Below are positions 44,341-53,235 of a stretch of DNA of 64,000 nt, one piece after another. Made by a program: the position numbers and the translations under genes. Under the pieces are notes generated by a model. The model was given only the letters and a program-made list of their open reading frames with translations, had not been told where the DNA came from and did not search any database. Positions within the stretch are counted from its first letter, which is position 1, and each line of letters begins with the position of its first letter. The stretch is from Pseudobdellovibrio sp031428275 (GTDB lineage Bacteria > Bdellovibrionota > Bdellovibrionia > Bdellovibrionales > Bdellovibrionaceae), in NCBI GenBank assembly GCA_031428275.1, contig JANPPC010000010.1:1-64000 (forward strand). The letters run 5' to 3'.

Positions 44341-44618
44341 TACAATATGTACTTGCATGCATGATTTGGGCGAAGCCTGAATTAAAACCAATCAAAGTAA
44401 ACGTCGACGAATTCGGTATGGCCTACGTCATTGAAACGCGGGGTGATTACACCTTTGAAGTTTCAGTCGTCGAAGAGCGTATGAACTATATGAAAATCAC
44501 TCACAATCCGGCAAACATTAGTACACAAAGTAACATGCCAAGCTATATCGAAAAATCAATGACGTTAAGATTAAGCGTCGGTAGCGAACAATCGAGTTTA
44601 GATTGCGAGATCAAATAA
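44337..44618 (+). CDS. Small protein of unknown function between speB and msrA
   Basis: 93 aa, not recognised. It starts by a 4-nt overlap with the agmatinase gene, and its TAA shares one base with the msrA ATG, so it is tightly coupled on both sides. The first residues (MIQYVLACMIWA) are hydrophobic and could be a short export signal. The rest is beta-rich (VDEFGMAYVIETRGDYTFEVSVV; SMTLRLSVGS) with a Cys near the end. Confidence 0.55.
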   Translation: MIQYVLACMIWAKPELKPIKVNVDEFGMAYVIETRGDYTFEVSVVEERMNYMKITHNPANISTQSNMPSYIEKSMTLRLSVGSEQSSLDCEIK

Positions 44619-45118
44619 TGAAAAAAGAAAAAACAATTTTTGCAGCCGGTTGCTTTTGGGGAGTCGAAGAATTAATTCGCGTACTACCTGGGGTCTTAGA
44701 AACCGAGGTTGGCTATTGCGGCGGAAGTGCCGAAACAGCCTTGTACAATAAAGTAAAAATGGGCACAACGGGCCACGCAGAGGCTTTGCAAGTTGTTTTT
44801 GACGCCGATAAGATTAGCTTCGAGACTTTGTTAAAACATTTTTTTGCGTTACACGATCCGACGACGCCCAATCAACAAGGCAACGATATCGGTACGCAGT
44901 ATCGTTCGGTTATTTTTTATTTTGACGAGCTACAAAAAGAAATCGCTGAAAAAGCAAAGGCAGAAGCACAACAGTCGGGTTTATGGAAACGTACGATTGT
45001 AACTGAGATCGTTAAGGCACCGCCATTTTATAGCGCCGAAGACTATCACCAAGATTACTTACAAAAAAATCCGAATGGTTACACTTGTCACTACTGGCGC
45101 GGTCCCGCACCAGTTTAG
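44618..45118 (+). CDS. msrA: Peptide methionine-S-sulfoxide reductase
   Basis: 166 aa from ATG 44618, which overlaps the previous stop (TAATG); a start 15 nt earlier is in frame but less likely. Active site FAAGCFWGVEELIR, GYCGGSAETALYNKVKMGTTGHAEALQVVFD, and HDPTTPNQQGNDIGTQYRS. A resolving Cys is probable in GYTCHYW. It repairs oxidised methionine in the cytoplasm. Confidence 0.95.
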   Translation: MKKEKTIFAAGCFWGVEELIRVLPGVLETEVGYCGGSAETALYNKVKMGTTGHAEALQVVFDADKISFETLLKHFFALHDPTTPNQQGNDIGTQYRSVIFYFDELQKEIAEKAKAEAQQSGLWKRTIVTEIVKAPPFYSAEDYHQDYLQKNPNGYTCHYWRGPAPV

Positions 45119-45130
45119 TTTTTAACTGGT
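45109..45130. terminator. Hairpin between convergent msrA and LysR genes
   Basis: ACCAGTT (45109-45115) and AACTGGT (45124-45130) make a perfect 7-bp stem with a T-rich loop. The msrA stop is in the loop-proximal part. There is no T-run after the stem on either strand, so termination is uncertain. Confidence 0.35.
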
Positions 45131-45131
45131 A

Positions 45132-45905
45132 CTAATCTTTATCAACAAATGCTGAGATCTGATTCCATACCACGGGGTTTAAGATCTCGGTGCCGATCAT
45201 CAGTACGGGCTCATGCTCTTTTGATTTACCGCGTTTAGCTTCGGTTGGTAGAAAACCTGTACCGCCAATTTTATCAAACCATTCTTTGCGCATGGCTAAT
45301 GAATTCGTAACTAACACGTGATTAAAATCATCGAATTCTTTTTTAGCCGAACGACCGTATTCGAAACTAGACAGAACCGCATATTTTTTATCAGTTTGAA
45401 TTCTTTCAAGCACCTGAAAGCCTAATTCTTTTAGATATTTAAATTTCTGTCGACCCGGAGACTTAGAAGTAAAAATAATATCTAAATGCCCCGATAAAAA
45501 ATGCGCTTCAAGTTCGTTTAGGTCGTATATTTCAATAAAAATTTTTGTTACGCCCACTTCGGTGAAAAAGTGCTTACAAGCATCCATGGCGAAGCTCTGT
45601 AAGCCTTCAAGTGTGCCGATGTGTAATTCGCCAATCATTTGGTTTTGGCTAAAGCTCATGAGTTCGCTCTCTAGACGCTTAATCGATTTTTCAAACATGT
45701 CTGATAATTCAAATGCAATTGGCGTCCAGCCAGATTTACGTTTCGCGGCCCGATCAAGCAAAACAATCTTTAATTCTTCTTCGATCTTAATTATAATGCG
45801 CGATAGTTGCGGTTGGCTAAGACCCACGTGCAAGGCGGCACCCGATAAGTTTTTAAAGTGAACCGCTTTCGCCAATACGCTTAGTTCGTAGTAAATTTGC
45901 TGCAT
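45132..45905 (-). CDS. LysR-family transcriptional regulator (short)
   Basis: 257 aa against the usual ~300. HTH at the N-terminus (FKNLSGAALHVGLSQPQLSRIIIKIEEELKIVLLDR). The effector domain begins normally (GELHIGTLEGLQSFAMDACKHFF) but is shortened; VVWNQISAFVDKD closes it. The protein resembles NhaR-like members in its N-terminal motif, but I cannot assign a ligand. It lies 9 bp after ubiB on the same strand, so it may share the rnr-ubiB transcript. Confidence 0.78.
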   Translation of the reverse strand: MQQIYYELSVLAKAVHFKNLSGAALHVGLSQPQLSRIIIKIEEELKIVLLDRAAKRKSGWTPIAFELSDMFEKSIKRLESELMSFSQNQMIGELHIGTLEGLQSFAMDACKHFFTEVGVTKIFIEIYDLNELEAHFLSGHLDIIFTSKSPGRQKFKYLKELGFQVLERIQTDKKYAVLSSFEYGRSAKKEFDDFNHVLVTNSLAMRKEWFDKIGGTGFLPTEAKRGKSKEHEPVLMIGTEILNPVVWNQISAFVDKD

Positions 45906-45914
45906 AAAGGCCCC

Positions 45915-47603
45915 TTAAGATTTTTTGATATAGTTAAAAAAAGCAACGATACCAAGCCCGGCAGCTAAAACATAGCCGATGACCGTAAACGCGGGGAACC
46001 CGCTGATTAACCAAGCTGAAGGGTGTGGGTAAATCAGCGAACTTGAAATGATTAAAGCCGCCATGATAATGCCTAAGAAAAGTAAATTAAAAGAAATTTC
46101 AATACTTCTTCTTAATTCTTCAATCCCTTCGATGTGCACTTTGGTTTTATAGTCAGGTGAATTCACTCTGCGTAACATAAGACCTAGTTGTCTAGGTAGC
46201 GCCGAGAAAAAACCGCGTGATTCACGAAAGATCAGAGAGGCTTCATCCATTAATTTAGTCGGCTGCAATTGGCTTTGCGCCACTTCGCCAACCATAATTA
46301 AAGTATGCTGAAGAAAATCAAAATCAGGAATAATTCTTTGGCCTAAGCCTTCAATCGAAACAATTGATTTAAAAAACATCATCAGTTCGGTTGGAACCAT
46401 TAACCCGTGCTGGGCCGCAACGCTTGATGAAGACATTAAAATTTTTCCGACATTCATATGCTTCAGTGTTAAACCGTAATACGGCGAAATCAGCGCCTGC
46501 AGTTCTTTAGCGAAGATATCAACGTTCACATCGTCAGAAAATGGGGCAAGGTCGACGTACTCGTAAGCAAGTCGAGTGTAATCTTCTTTAGATAAAGCGA
46601 TTAACATATTTACGATGGCAGATTGTGTTTTTGTATTTAAACGGCCAACGACTCCGAAGTCGATTAAACCGACGCCATTGTTCGGGTATACAAAAAAGTT
46701 ACCAGCATGCAAATCACCATGAAAAAATCCATCAATGAAAACCATTTTTAAATAAGCTCGCAAACCAATCTTAATAATTTCTTCTGGGTTAACTCCGGGC
46801 TGGGTCAGCGCACCCTCGTTACTAAGGGGCTTGCCATCAAGTTCGTCCATAATAAGGATTCGTTCCGTCGTTAGCTGCATGTAAGCCGTGGGGATTTTGA
46901 TATTTGGTTCGTTTTTAAAAAGCTCTTTAAATTTACGGATGTTATTTGCTTCGACAACGAAGTTGGTTTCTAGCTCTAAAGTTTTAAAGTATTCATCGAC
47001 CATTCCGACCGGGTTAAAGGGGCGAATTTCAGGAATATATTTATCAAGAAGTTCGGCAATGAAATAAAGTACATTTAGATCATCGTTGATAACTTGCACA
47101 ATACCGGGGCGCTGAACTTTAATAACGACTTTTTTACCATCAGCTAAAATTGCGCGGTGTACTTGTGCAATGCTGGCCGCGCCTAACGGAGTTGATTCAA
47201 GATGAAGAAAGTGTTTTTTCCAATCGGGGCCAAGATCATCGGATAGAACCTGTTCAATCACGCTGAAATCAAGTGGGTTAACCTGGTCATGTAGTAAAGA
47301 CATTTCATCTATATAGTCTTGCGGAATTAAATCGGGACGAGTCGCTAATAGCTGACCGAACTTAACAAAAGTCGGTCCTAGCTCTTCGAAGCTTAGTTTA
47401 ATTCGCGTTGGTAAAGATAAGTGTTCTTTATCAACTTTAAATTTAGACTGAACAAAACTACCTAGATTTATTCTTTCTACGAGATTTGTCAGGCCGTGCT
47501 TTGCGAACACTGCTAGAATCGTTCGAAGACGGGCGGCGTTTTTCAGCGTTCGGCCGATTTTCAGCGGACCTAAAAGCGGGCTTTGAGTCTGGGTTCTCTT
47601 CAT
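45915..47603 (-). CDS. ubiB: UbiB/ABC1-family atypical kinase
   Basis: 562 aa from ATG 47603, which has AAAGG 5 nt upstream; an earlier ATG adds 15 basic residues. ABC1 signatures: RTILAVFAKHGL, LGPTFVKFGQLLATRPDLIP (KxGQ), PLGAASIAQVH, KVQRPGI, ELETNFVVEANN, DGFFHGDLHAGNFFV, LIDFGVVGRL. Two C-terminal transmembrane helices (LLFLGIIMAALIIS; FTVIGYVLAAGLGIVAFF). It supports quinone synthesis or lipid homeostasis. The start lies 146 nt inside rnr, in another frame. Confidence 0.9.
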   Translation of the reverse strand: MKRTQTQSPLLGPLKIGRTLKNAARLRTILAVFAKHGLTNLVERINLGSFVQSKFKVDKEHLSLPTRIKLSFEELGPTFVKFGQLLATRPDLIPQDYIDEMSLLHDQVNPLDFSVIEQVLSDDLGPDWKKHFLHLESTPLGAASIAQVHRAILADGKKVVIKVQRPGIVQVINDDLNVLYFIAELLDKYIPEIRPFNPVGMVDEYFKTLELETNFVVEANNIRKFKELFKNEPNIKIPTAYMQLTTERILIMDELDGKPLSNEGALTQPGVNPEEIIKIGLRAYLKMVFIDGFFHGDLHAGNFFVYPNNGVGLIDFGVVGRLNTKTQSAIVNMLIALSKEDYTRLAYEYVDLAPFSDDVNVDIFAKELQALISPYYGLTLKHMNVGKILMSSSSVAAQHGLMVPTELMMFFKSIVSIEGLGQRIIPDFDFLQHTLIMVGEVAQSQLQPTKLMDEASLIFRESRGFFSALPRQLGLMLRRVNSPDYKTKVHIEGIEELRRSIEISFNLLFLGIIMAALIISSSLIYPHPSAWLISGFPAFTVIGYVLAAGLGIVAFFNYIKKS

Positions 47604-49995
47604 GCGAGCCTTTCTTTTTCTGATCGAGGTAATCAGATAAAGATGCATAACGCGGCTTCGGCTGATAACTTCCGTCTGCGGCTGGTTTTGCGGCCGGAGC
47701 TACGATCGGAGTCGATTTTGCAAATGATTTAGATGCAGGTTTACTTGCTGACTGACTGAATCCCGGACGAGAATCTTTCGCAAACGAAGGCTTCGCGGTA
47801 TTCTTACCAAACTGCGGGCGGCCCGAGTCTTTATTAAAAGCCGCGCGTGCCGAAGGTTTGTCGTCACGGTTGCGTCCACGTTCAGGGGCCGCGGCTTCGT
47901 CTTTCGATTTCAACTTGCCGAATTTATTTCCGCCGTGATTTTTTTTCTTACCGAATTTTGAATCTTCTTTGGCGTAAGACTTTCTTTTACCACCGGCATC
48001 TCGTTTTTCGGGGCGGCTGGTCGGACGTTTTGCCATTTCGGCCGCATTGGCCGCATCTTTTTCTAACACGAAATTGATTTGACCTTGCTCGACATCAACC
48101 ATGCTGACCGCTACGTTTAAAGTATCGCCCATCTTATAGGTGAACCCCGAACGAGGAGCAACTAAAGTTAAGTTTTCTTCGTCGAATTCAAATTTTTCTT
48201 TTCCAAGATCATCTAAACGAATCAGACCGTCGATATTAAACTGTCTTAATAACACAAAGACGCCGAACTTAGTCACCGAGCTAATAATACCCTCGAAAAC
48301 ATCGCCCACCATCTTTTGCATAAAGCGCGCTTTTTTAATCGCCTGAATTTGACGTTCTGCTTTTGCCGATTTTTGCTCGGTCGCAGATAACCAGGTACCC
48401 GCAGTGGCAAGATCTTCTTCGGTCATTAAGCGATAGTTACTATTGGGCATGATTAATTTTTTAATCAAGCGATGCACGATTAAATCGGGGTAACGACGAA
48501 TCGGTGAAGTAAAGTGAGTGTAAAAATCGAAACCTAGTCCGAAGTGGCCTAGGTTATTATGGGTGTACTTAGCTTGGCTCATTGAGCGTAAAGTCAAAAT
48601 ATGAATGATCTGTGCTTCGGGTTTGCCATCGAATTCTTGCAGCATGCGCGTTAAGCGCTTTTGCAATTTTCCGCCGGTTGTTTTGCTTTCAGATCCCATA
48701 TTAGCTAAGTAGCGCTGTAGTATTTCGATTTTTTCAGAAGTAGGTTCTTCGTGCACACGATAAATCGCCGGAATTTCTTTTTGCGCGAAAAATTTTGCAA
48801 CAGCCACGTTGGCCGATAACATCATCTCTTCGATCAATCGGTGCGCGAATAAACGTTCAGACTTGATCACGTCGACTGGTTCACCGGCCGCATCAATGAC
48901 TAATTCAGTTTCGGGCACTTCTAAATCAAGCGAGCCTTCTTTAAAACGCTTCGCCATTAAAACTTTCGCTAAATCAGAACTGCGAAAGATATTTTCTTTA
49001 ACGTGGTCTAATTTCTTCGCCACTTCTAAGTTCATAGAAGACTTGCCGGCAGCTCCGTCAAGAAGCTCTTGCGCTTGTCCGTAGGTAACGCGGGCTTTAC
49101 TTTCGATGACGCCTTCGTAAAATTTAGAAGTTTTTAGTTCACCCGTGAAATCAAATGTCATTTCACAGACTAACGCTAGACGGGGAACGTGCGGGTTCAA
49201 AGAACAAAGACCATTACTAATAGCTTCGGGCAACATCGGAATTACGAAATTAGGAAAGTAGACTGAATTTCCGCGTTCGTAAGCTTCTTTGTCCATGGCG
49301 GTTCCGACGCCCACATAATGACTGACGTCAGCGATTGCTACATAGAGATGAAAACCTTCTTCGGTCATTTCAGTTAATATCGCATCATCGAAATCTTTAG
49401 CCGTTGCACCATCTATAGTAATGATAGGTAAATGGCGCAGATCTGTTCGACCCACGAAATCTTTTTCAGTGGGGTTTGTGTTGAAGTGACTAGCTTCTTC
49501 TAAAGTCTCGGAAGAAAAAGTATCTGGAATATTTTGAGTGATAACTACGCGCTTGATATCATTTAACGGATCTTTCGCGTCGCCAATAACTTGTACGACT
49601 TCGCCGACAAATGGGCCCTCATCCGGAAATGTATTAATACGAGCTTCGACAAGTTCGCCGTCTTGGGCGTTCATGGCCTTATCTGTATTAATCTTTAGAT
49701 CTTGGCCCCAACCGCGGCCTTCATCTTTAATAACTCCATATTTTTCGTTTATCTTAAAGAATTTTCCGGCCACGCGTTTTTGCGATCGTTCTGTGATACG
49801 TACGATTTCTCCGCGAAATCTTCCGTCGCGTTCTTTTTCGGCAATGATTTCGACGCGATCATTCGTCATAGCCGACATCATCGCTTGTTGAGGTACGTAA
49901 ACGTCAGGATGCTCTTTATCGTCGGGAATAAAAAAACCAAATCCATCGGGGTGTCGTTTGATAAAGCCACTCAGTGTTTTGTTATTTGCACTCAT
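47458..49995 (-). CDS. rnr: Ribonuclease R
   Basis: 845 aa from ATG 49995 (MSANNKTLSGF); an ATG at 50016 would leave only a ~14-nt leader from the predicted promoter. Cold-shock domains, RNB catalytic core (ITIDGATAKDFDDAI, ADVSHYVGVGTAMDKEAY, RGNSVYFP, YTHFTSPIRRYPDLIVHRL) and S1 domain (GDVFEGIISSVTKFGVFV). A C-terminal tail of ~160 residues rich in Lys, Arg, Ser, Pro follows. It degrades structured RNA 3' to 5'. The last 146 nt are also the start of ubiB. Confidence 0.93.
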   Translation of the reverse strand: MSANNKTLSGFIKRHPDGFGFFIPDDKEHPDVYVPQQAMMSAMTNDRVEIIAEKERDGRFRGEIVRITERSQKRVAGKFFKINEKYGVIKDEGRGWGQDLKINTDKAMNAQDGELVEARINTFPDEGPFVGEVVQVIGDAKDPLNDIKRVVITQNIPDTFSSETLEEASHFNTNPTEKDFVGRTDLRHLPIITIDGATAKDFDDAILTEMTEEGFHLYVAIADVSHYVGVGTAMDKEAYERGNSVYFPNFVIPMLPEAISNGLCSLNPHVPRLALVCEMTFDFTGELKTSKFYEGVIESKARVTYGQAQELLDGAAGKSSMNLEVAKKLDHVKENIFRSSDLAKVLMAKRFKEGSLDLEVPETELVIDAAGEPVDVIKSERLFAHRLIEEMMLSANVAVAKFFAQKEIPAIYRVHEEPTSEKIEILQRYLANMGSESKTTGGKLQKRLTRMLQEFDGKPEAQIIHILTLRSMSQAKYTHNNLGHFGLGFDFYTHFTSPIRRYPDLIVHRLIKKLIMPNSNYRLMTEEDLATAGTWLSATEQKSAKAERQIQAIKKARFMQKMVGDVFEGIISSVTKFGVFVLLRQFNIDGLIRLDDLGKEKFEFDEENLTLVAPRSGFTYKMGDTLNVAVSMVDVEQGQINFVLEKDAANAAEMAKRPTSRPEKRDAGGKRKSYAKEDSKFGKKKNHGGNKFGKLKSKDEAAAPERGRNRDDKPSARAAFNKDSGRPQFGKNTAKPSFAKDSRPGFSQSASKPASKSFAKSTPIVAPAAKPAADGSYQPKPRYASLSDYLDQKKKGSHEENPDSKPAFRSAENRPNAEKRRPSSNDSSSVRKARPDKSRRKNKSR

Positions 49996-50036
49996 ATTTA
50001 AGTTACACGTCCTCATTAGTTAGATTCTTGCTATTC

Positions 50037-50064
50037 AATATATGAATGATAATTAACATGTAAA
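50037..50064 (-). promoter_or_regulatory. Predicted rnr promoter
   Basis: On the minus strand TTTACA (50064-50059), 16-bp spacer, TATATT (50042-50037). Initiation would be near 50030, about 35 nt before the preferred rnr start. Confidence 0.5.
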
Positions 50065-50096
50065 CAGGCTTTTCGATAGGTTTAGGGTAAGCCAGA

Positions 50097-50162
50097 CCAC
50101 AATATGTGGGCGGATTGAATAGAAGCTCTACCTATTTCGCTCACTAACTAGTCATAGACTAG
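50097..50162. ncRNA. Candidate structured RNA: three tandem small hairpins
   Basis: CCACA-ATA-TGTGG (50097-50109), AATAG...CTATT (50118-50136) and CTAGTC-ATA-GACTAG (50148-50162) follow each other with short gaps. Further GC-richer sequence continues to about 50260. The strand is not determined. It matches no RNA family I can recognise from motifs (not SRP, RNase P, tmRNA or c-di-GMP riboswitch). Confidence 0.3.
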
Positions 50163-50368
50163 ACCTTAGTCGGTGCTATAGCTCGGCGCATCTTAAGCAA
50201 ACGCGTTAGTGAAACACCGTGGCGTGATTCGTCAAACGCTACCCATCATTTAAAAAGTCAAAAACTGAAATTGTGAACAACTTTTCCATCATTGATGGCC
50301 TTAAGAATCGCTTCTGTTAAGCATTTCCTAGATATGCATAGTCGAAAAATTTAAGATTTTTTTCTGCA

Positions 50369-50510
50369 CAACAAAAAAATTGTTGCAATGGAAGCTTGAA
50401 ACTAAATTCAGCAACTGTGGTGTGTTTTGGCAACACAATGCTAATTAATTAGCGCCAACTATAAGTAATTCAAATGTTTCTCAAAACTTTTTCAGTTGCG
50501 TTTAAAACGC
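50369..50510. promoter_or_regulatory. Cluster of four inverted repeats upstream of major OMP gene
   Basis: CAACAA-N5-TTGTTG (50369-50385), TGTGTT-N5-AACACA (50421-50437), the perfect palindrome GCTAATTAATTAGC (50440-50453), and GCGTTT-A-AAACGC (50498-50510). They precede the gene by 70-210 bp, where operators or 5'-UTR structures would be. Sequences differ, so they are not copies of one site. Confidence 0.5.
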
Positions 50511-50579
50511 GCCCTCATTACGCTTTAATCCATAACGTAAACAGAAAACATAATTTGCACTTAACGAAAGGACGCAAAC

Positions 50580-51689
50580 ATGAAAAATTTAATCGTATTA
50601 GCAGTAGCATTAGCTTCTGTAAATGCATTCGCAACTAAGGCACGTTTCAACGCTTTAGCAACGTCTCCACACTTGATCGACACACAAACAGTATACAGCC
50701 AACCAGCTGATATGTTCTTTGTTGGTGGCGATTATGTAAACATGGAGTCAGGCTTAGGAACTGCTACTGGCCGTAACGGTCAAAACAATGCTGAAGGTAT
50801 GGTTGTTCGCTCTTACGGCGACGCTAAAGCCGGTCTTGCAATTGGTCACATGAGTACTTTAGCAACGCAATTGCGTTCTGCTACAGCGCTTGTTCCTACT
50901 CAATTTACATTGAATGGTGGAAATGCTTTATTACAGCAGAATCCAATTGAATTATTCTATGGTATGAAAATGGGCGATCTTGCTTGGGCTGGTACTTTGG
51001 TTTACTCAAAATCAGAATCAAAAGTATCTCCTAACGAAAAAGAAGACACAATGGGCCTACGCGGTGGTTTCCGTATGGGTGCTATGGATGGTCGTTTAGC
51101 AGTTGGTTTATCTAACAACTACCAAAATGATACTGATGGCAAATTCAAGGGTACTTTAGGTATTCAAGCTGCTTTCGGTTACTGGTTAGATACAACTTAC
51201 TTATTTGCTGACTTAACTGTAGCAGGTTTCAAAGTTGAAAACGCTGGTGGTGCAGAAACTCAAAAATTCGACACTATGGTTTATGGCGTTAGCGCAACTA
51301 ACTCTATGAAAAAAGACGGAACTGAATTTTTCTACACTCTAGGATTGAAAAATACTGAGCAAAAAAATAACGCAACTCTTACTTCTGTAGAAACTAAGAC
51401 AACTACATTGGCTTTCCCGGTAACAATGGGTTTAGAAGTTGATGCAACTTCTTGGATGGCTTTCCGTGGTTCTATCACACAAGCTGTTCCGATTTTAAGT
51501 TCAACTAAAACAAGCGCAGCTACAACAACAGCTGAATTGAATCCAGTAACAAACAACACTACTTTTGCAGCAGGCCTTGGCTTGAAGTTTAACAAGTTAG
51601 TTATTGATGGAACAATTTTAACTGGTGGAACTCAAGCTTACAACTCTGCAGCTTTATTAGCTCAAGTTGGCGCAACGTACATGTTCTAA
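50580..51689 (+). CDS. Outer-membrane barrel protein, probably abundant
   Basis: 369 aa with signal peptide MKNLIVLAVALASVNAFA|T and SD AAAGGA. The mature chain shows many amphipathic strands and ends LLAQVGATYMF with a terminal Phe. I do not recognise the exact family. Codon choice is noticeably more uniform than in neighbours (mostly GCT/GCA, GGT, ACT, GTT, few rare Arg codons), which together with its own long upstream region and strong terminator suggests high expression. A role as the main porin is inferred. Confidence 0.72.
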   Translation: MKNLIVLAVALASVNAFATKARFNALATSPHLIDTQTVYSQPADMFFVGGDYVNMESGLGTATGRNGQNNAEGMVVRSYGDAKAGLAIGHMSTLATQLRSATALVPTQFTLNGGNALLQQNPIELFYGMKMGDLAWAGTLVYSKSESKVSPNEKEDTMGLRGGFRMGAMDGRLAVGLSNNYQNDTDGKFKGTLGIQAAFGYWLDTTYLFADLTVAGFKVENAGGAETQKFDTMVYGVSATNSMKKDGTEFFYTLGLKNTEQKNNATLTSVETKTTTLAFPVTMGLEVDATSWMAFRGSITQAVPILSSTKTSAATTTAELNPVTNNTTFAAGLGLKFNKLVIDGTILTGGTQAYNSAALLAQVGATYMF

Positions 51690-51740
51690 TTTATCCCTTG
51701 GGATAATGATTTAATATTTCTTAACAGAAAAGTTAAACTC

Positions 51741-51773
51741 AAAAAGCCTTGGCTCATACCCAAGGCTTTTTTT
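51741..51773 (+). terminator. Strong intrinsic terminator of the OMP gene
   Basis: AAAAAGCCTTGG pairs with CCAAGGCTTTTTTT around a CTCATAC loop; GC-rich core stem with a seven-T tail. The 5' A-run also allows function on the opposite strand. Confidence 0.92.
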
Positions 51774-51811
51774 ATTTGAAATCAGTTACGAAACAGTTCA
51801 TTACTAGTTAA

Positions 51812-53233
51812 ATGAACGATTCTAAGCGCGCAACTCAATCATCATCCAAAGCGGTTTTAGTTATCGATAACGAACCCCTCAAGCGCGAAGCCATTAAACA
51901 AGCCAATCTTTGGCTGCAAAAAATTAAAATCATCGAAGTGACCACGCAAAAATTTAACGACGTCGATCTGAAGCTTTATTCGGATTGGTATAATTTAAGC
52001 GTTCAGCCCTTACTAGCTGACATCGAGAAAGTGAAAGACCAAGTCATTCGCGCCGCTAATCAGTTTAACGAACTGCTGCTGTTAGCGCGCAGAAAAAAGA
52101 TCTCAATGCCCGAAGCTCTTATTTTTTTAGAAGAAGAGCAGCAGCGCTACGATACCGGTGATGCGACAACTCGCGAAAAGATAGAAAATGCCCGAGCTAA
52201 ACGAGCCAAAGATTTGCGGCGCGAACTAAATCCTGACGACGACGACGAAGATAACGAGCCATCTACTTTCGATGAAGCGAATGAGCAAGCCGATCAAGAT
52301 AAAGGTTTTGACGAAAGTCAGAATCAGTTTGAAGACGAACAGGCAGCGCATCTAAAAAAAGAGGCCGACAGCATTCAAAAAGCGCGCGTGAAATTTAAAA
52401 AACAAATCGAATATTACGAAAATCTTTCGGATGATAAAATCACACAAGTCATGAAATACTTCGATGACGGAGTTGAATTTGTTGTTACGGCCATTAAAAT
52501 TTTAACCCAGACTTCGCACCCTGAGCTTTTAAGAAGAATCTGGAAGTTAACTCCGGCGAAGATTCGTAAGTTTTTAAACAAAAGTGCAACCGAAAATACC
52601 GGTATGAACCTTGACGATATTATTGAAGATTTAGGTGACCGAAAGAAAGAACGCGAAGAATTTTTCGAAGAAAAGAAAACTAAAAAAACTGAAGCAAAAA
52701 GTACTTTGAACGAAAACCATCAGCTGCGTTTAAAGTCGTTATACCGAAAAATCGTTCGGCGAATTCACCCTGATAATTTTAAATCTGATTCGACGCCTGA
52801 ATTAAAAGCCTGGTTCGATGCAACCTGGCAAAAGGTGATGAAGGCTTATCAAAAAGAAGACGTCACCGGCTTACAGACGCAGCATAACAAAATCATTCTA
52901 GTTATGAACGAACATCAAGAACTTAGTATTGCCGAAATATATTCAGCGGCAGATTCTTTAAAAGAAGAATACGAACAACTTGTTGAAGCTTACAACGATT
53001 TAAAAGAAAACCCGGCTTGGAATTTTTCAAGTTTGAAAGAATACAGTAAAATTCAAAAGAAAGTTTTCAAGCCCTACCAGCAGCAAAAAAAAATGTTGTT
53101 AGATGATCTAAGCGATATCAGAAAACAACAATCTGAAATCGAACGAATTGCGCGACTTCTACAAAACAGTTCGATACGAATCACATCTGCCAAGAGCGAT
53201 AAGCGCCGCCGTAAAGGCCGCTCGCGCGGTTAG
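51812..53233 (+). CDS. Large acidic/coiled-coil protein with J-domain-like C-terminal region
   Basis: 473 aa, cytoplasmic. The N-terminal half is helical with an acidic spacer (PDDDDEDNEPSTFDEANEQADQDK, in parts, residues 141-165). Residues about 305-360 look like a J domain: LKSLYRKIVRRIHPDN with the HPD triad at 319-321, then AWFDATWQKVMKAYQKED. A coiled coil and a very basic tail (DKRRRKGRSRG) follow. J domains stimulate DnaK-type chaperones; a cochaperone role is inferred from HPD only. The position of the J domain near the C-terminus is atypical. It converges with the S1/P1 nuclease gene. Confidence 0.55.
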   Translation: MNDSKRATQSSSKAVLVIDNEPLKREAIKQANLWLQKIKIIEVTTQKFNDVDLKLYSDWYNLSVQPLLADIEKVKDQVIRAANQFNELLLLARRKKISMPEALIFLEEEQQRYDTGDATTREKIENARAKRAKDLRRELNPDDDDEDNEPSTFDEANEQADQDKGFDESQNQFEDEQAAHLKKEADSIQKARVKFKKQIEYYENLSDDKITQVMKYFDDGVEFVVTAIKILTQTSHPELLRRIWKLTPAKIRKFLNKSATENTGMNLDDIIEDLGDRKKEREEFFEEKKTKKTEAKSTLNENHQLRLKSLYRKIVRRIHPDNFKSDSTPELKAWFDATWQKVMKAYQKEDVTGLQTQHNKIILVMNEHQELSIAEIYSAADSLKEEYEQLVEAYNDLKENPAWNFSSLKEYSKIQKKVFKPYQQQKKMLLDDLSDIRKQQSEIERIARLLQNSSIRITSAKSDKRRRKGRSRG

Positions 53234-53235
53234 TC

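Larger units (their letters stand above)
50017..50579. other. 563-bp non-coding region with many inverted repeats
   Basis: No convincing protein gene. The left part holds the rnr promoter (minus strand). About 50090-50260 contains several small hairpins that may be part of a structured RNA. 50369-50510 contains four separate perfect inverted repeats ahead of the outer-membrane protein gene. This is the longest gene-free stretch in the window. Confidence 0.6.

Noticed and set aside
50097..50260. c-di-GMP riboswitch, SRP RNA, RNase P RNA, tmRNA or 6S RNA
   Set aside because: The conserved blocks of the first four are missing. 6S RNA cannot be excluded, but I could not pair the two ends into its long rod.
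50369..50385. Intrinsic terminator of a gene or RNA
   Set aside because: The stem is AT-rich with an A-loop and no T-run follows; no gene ends just before it.
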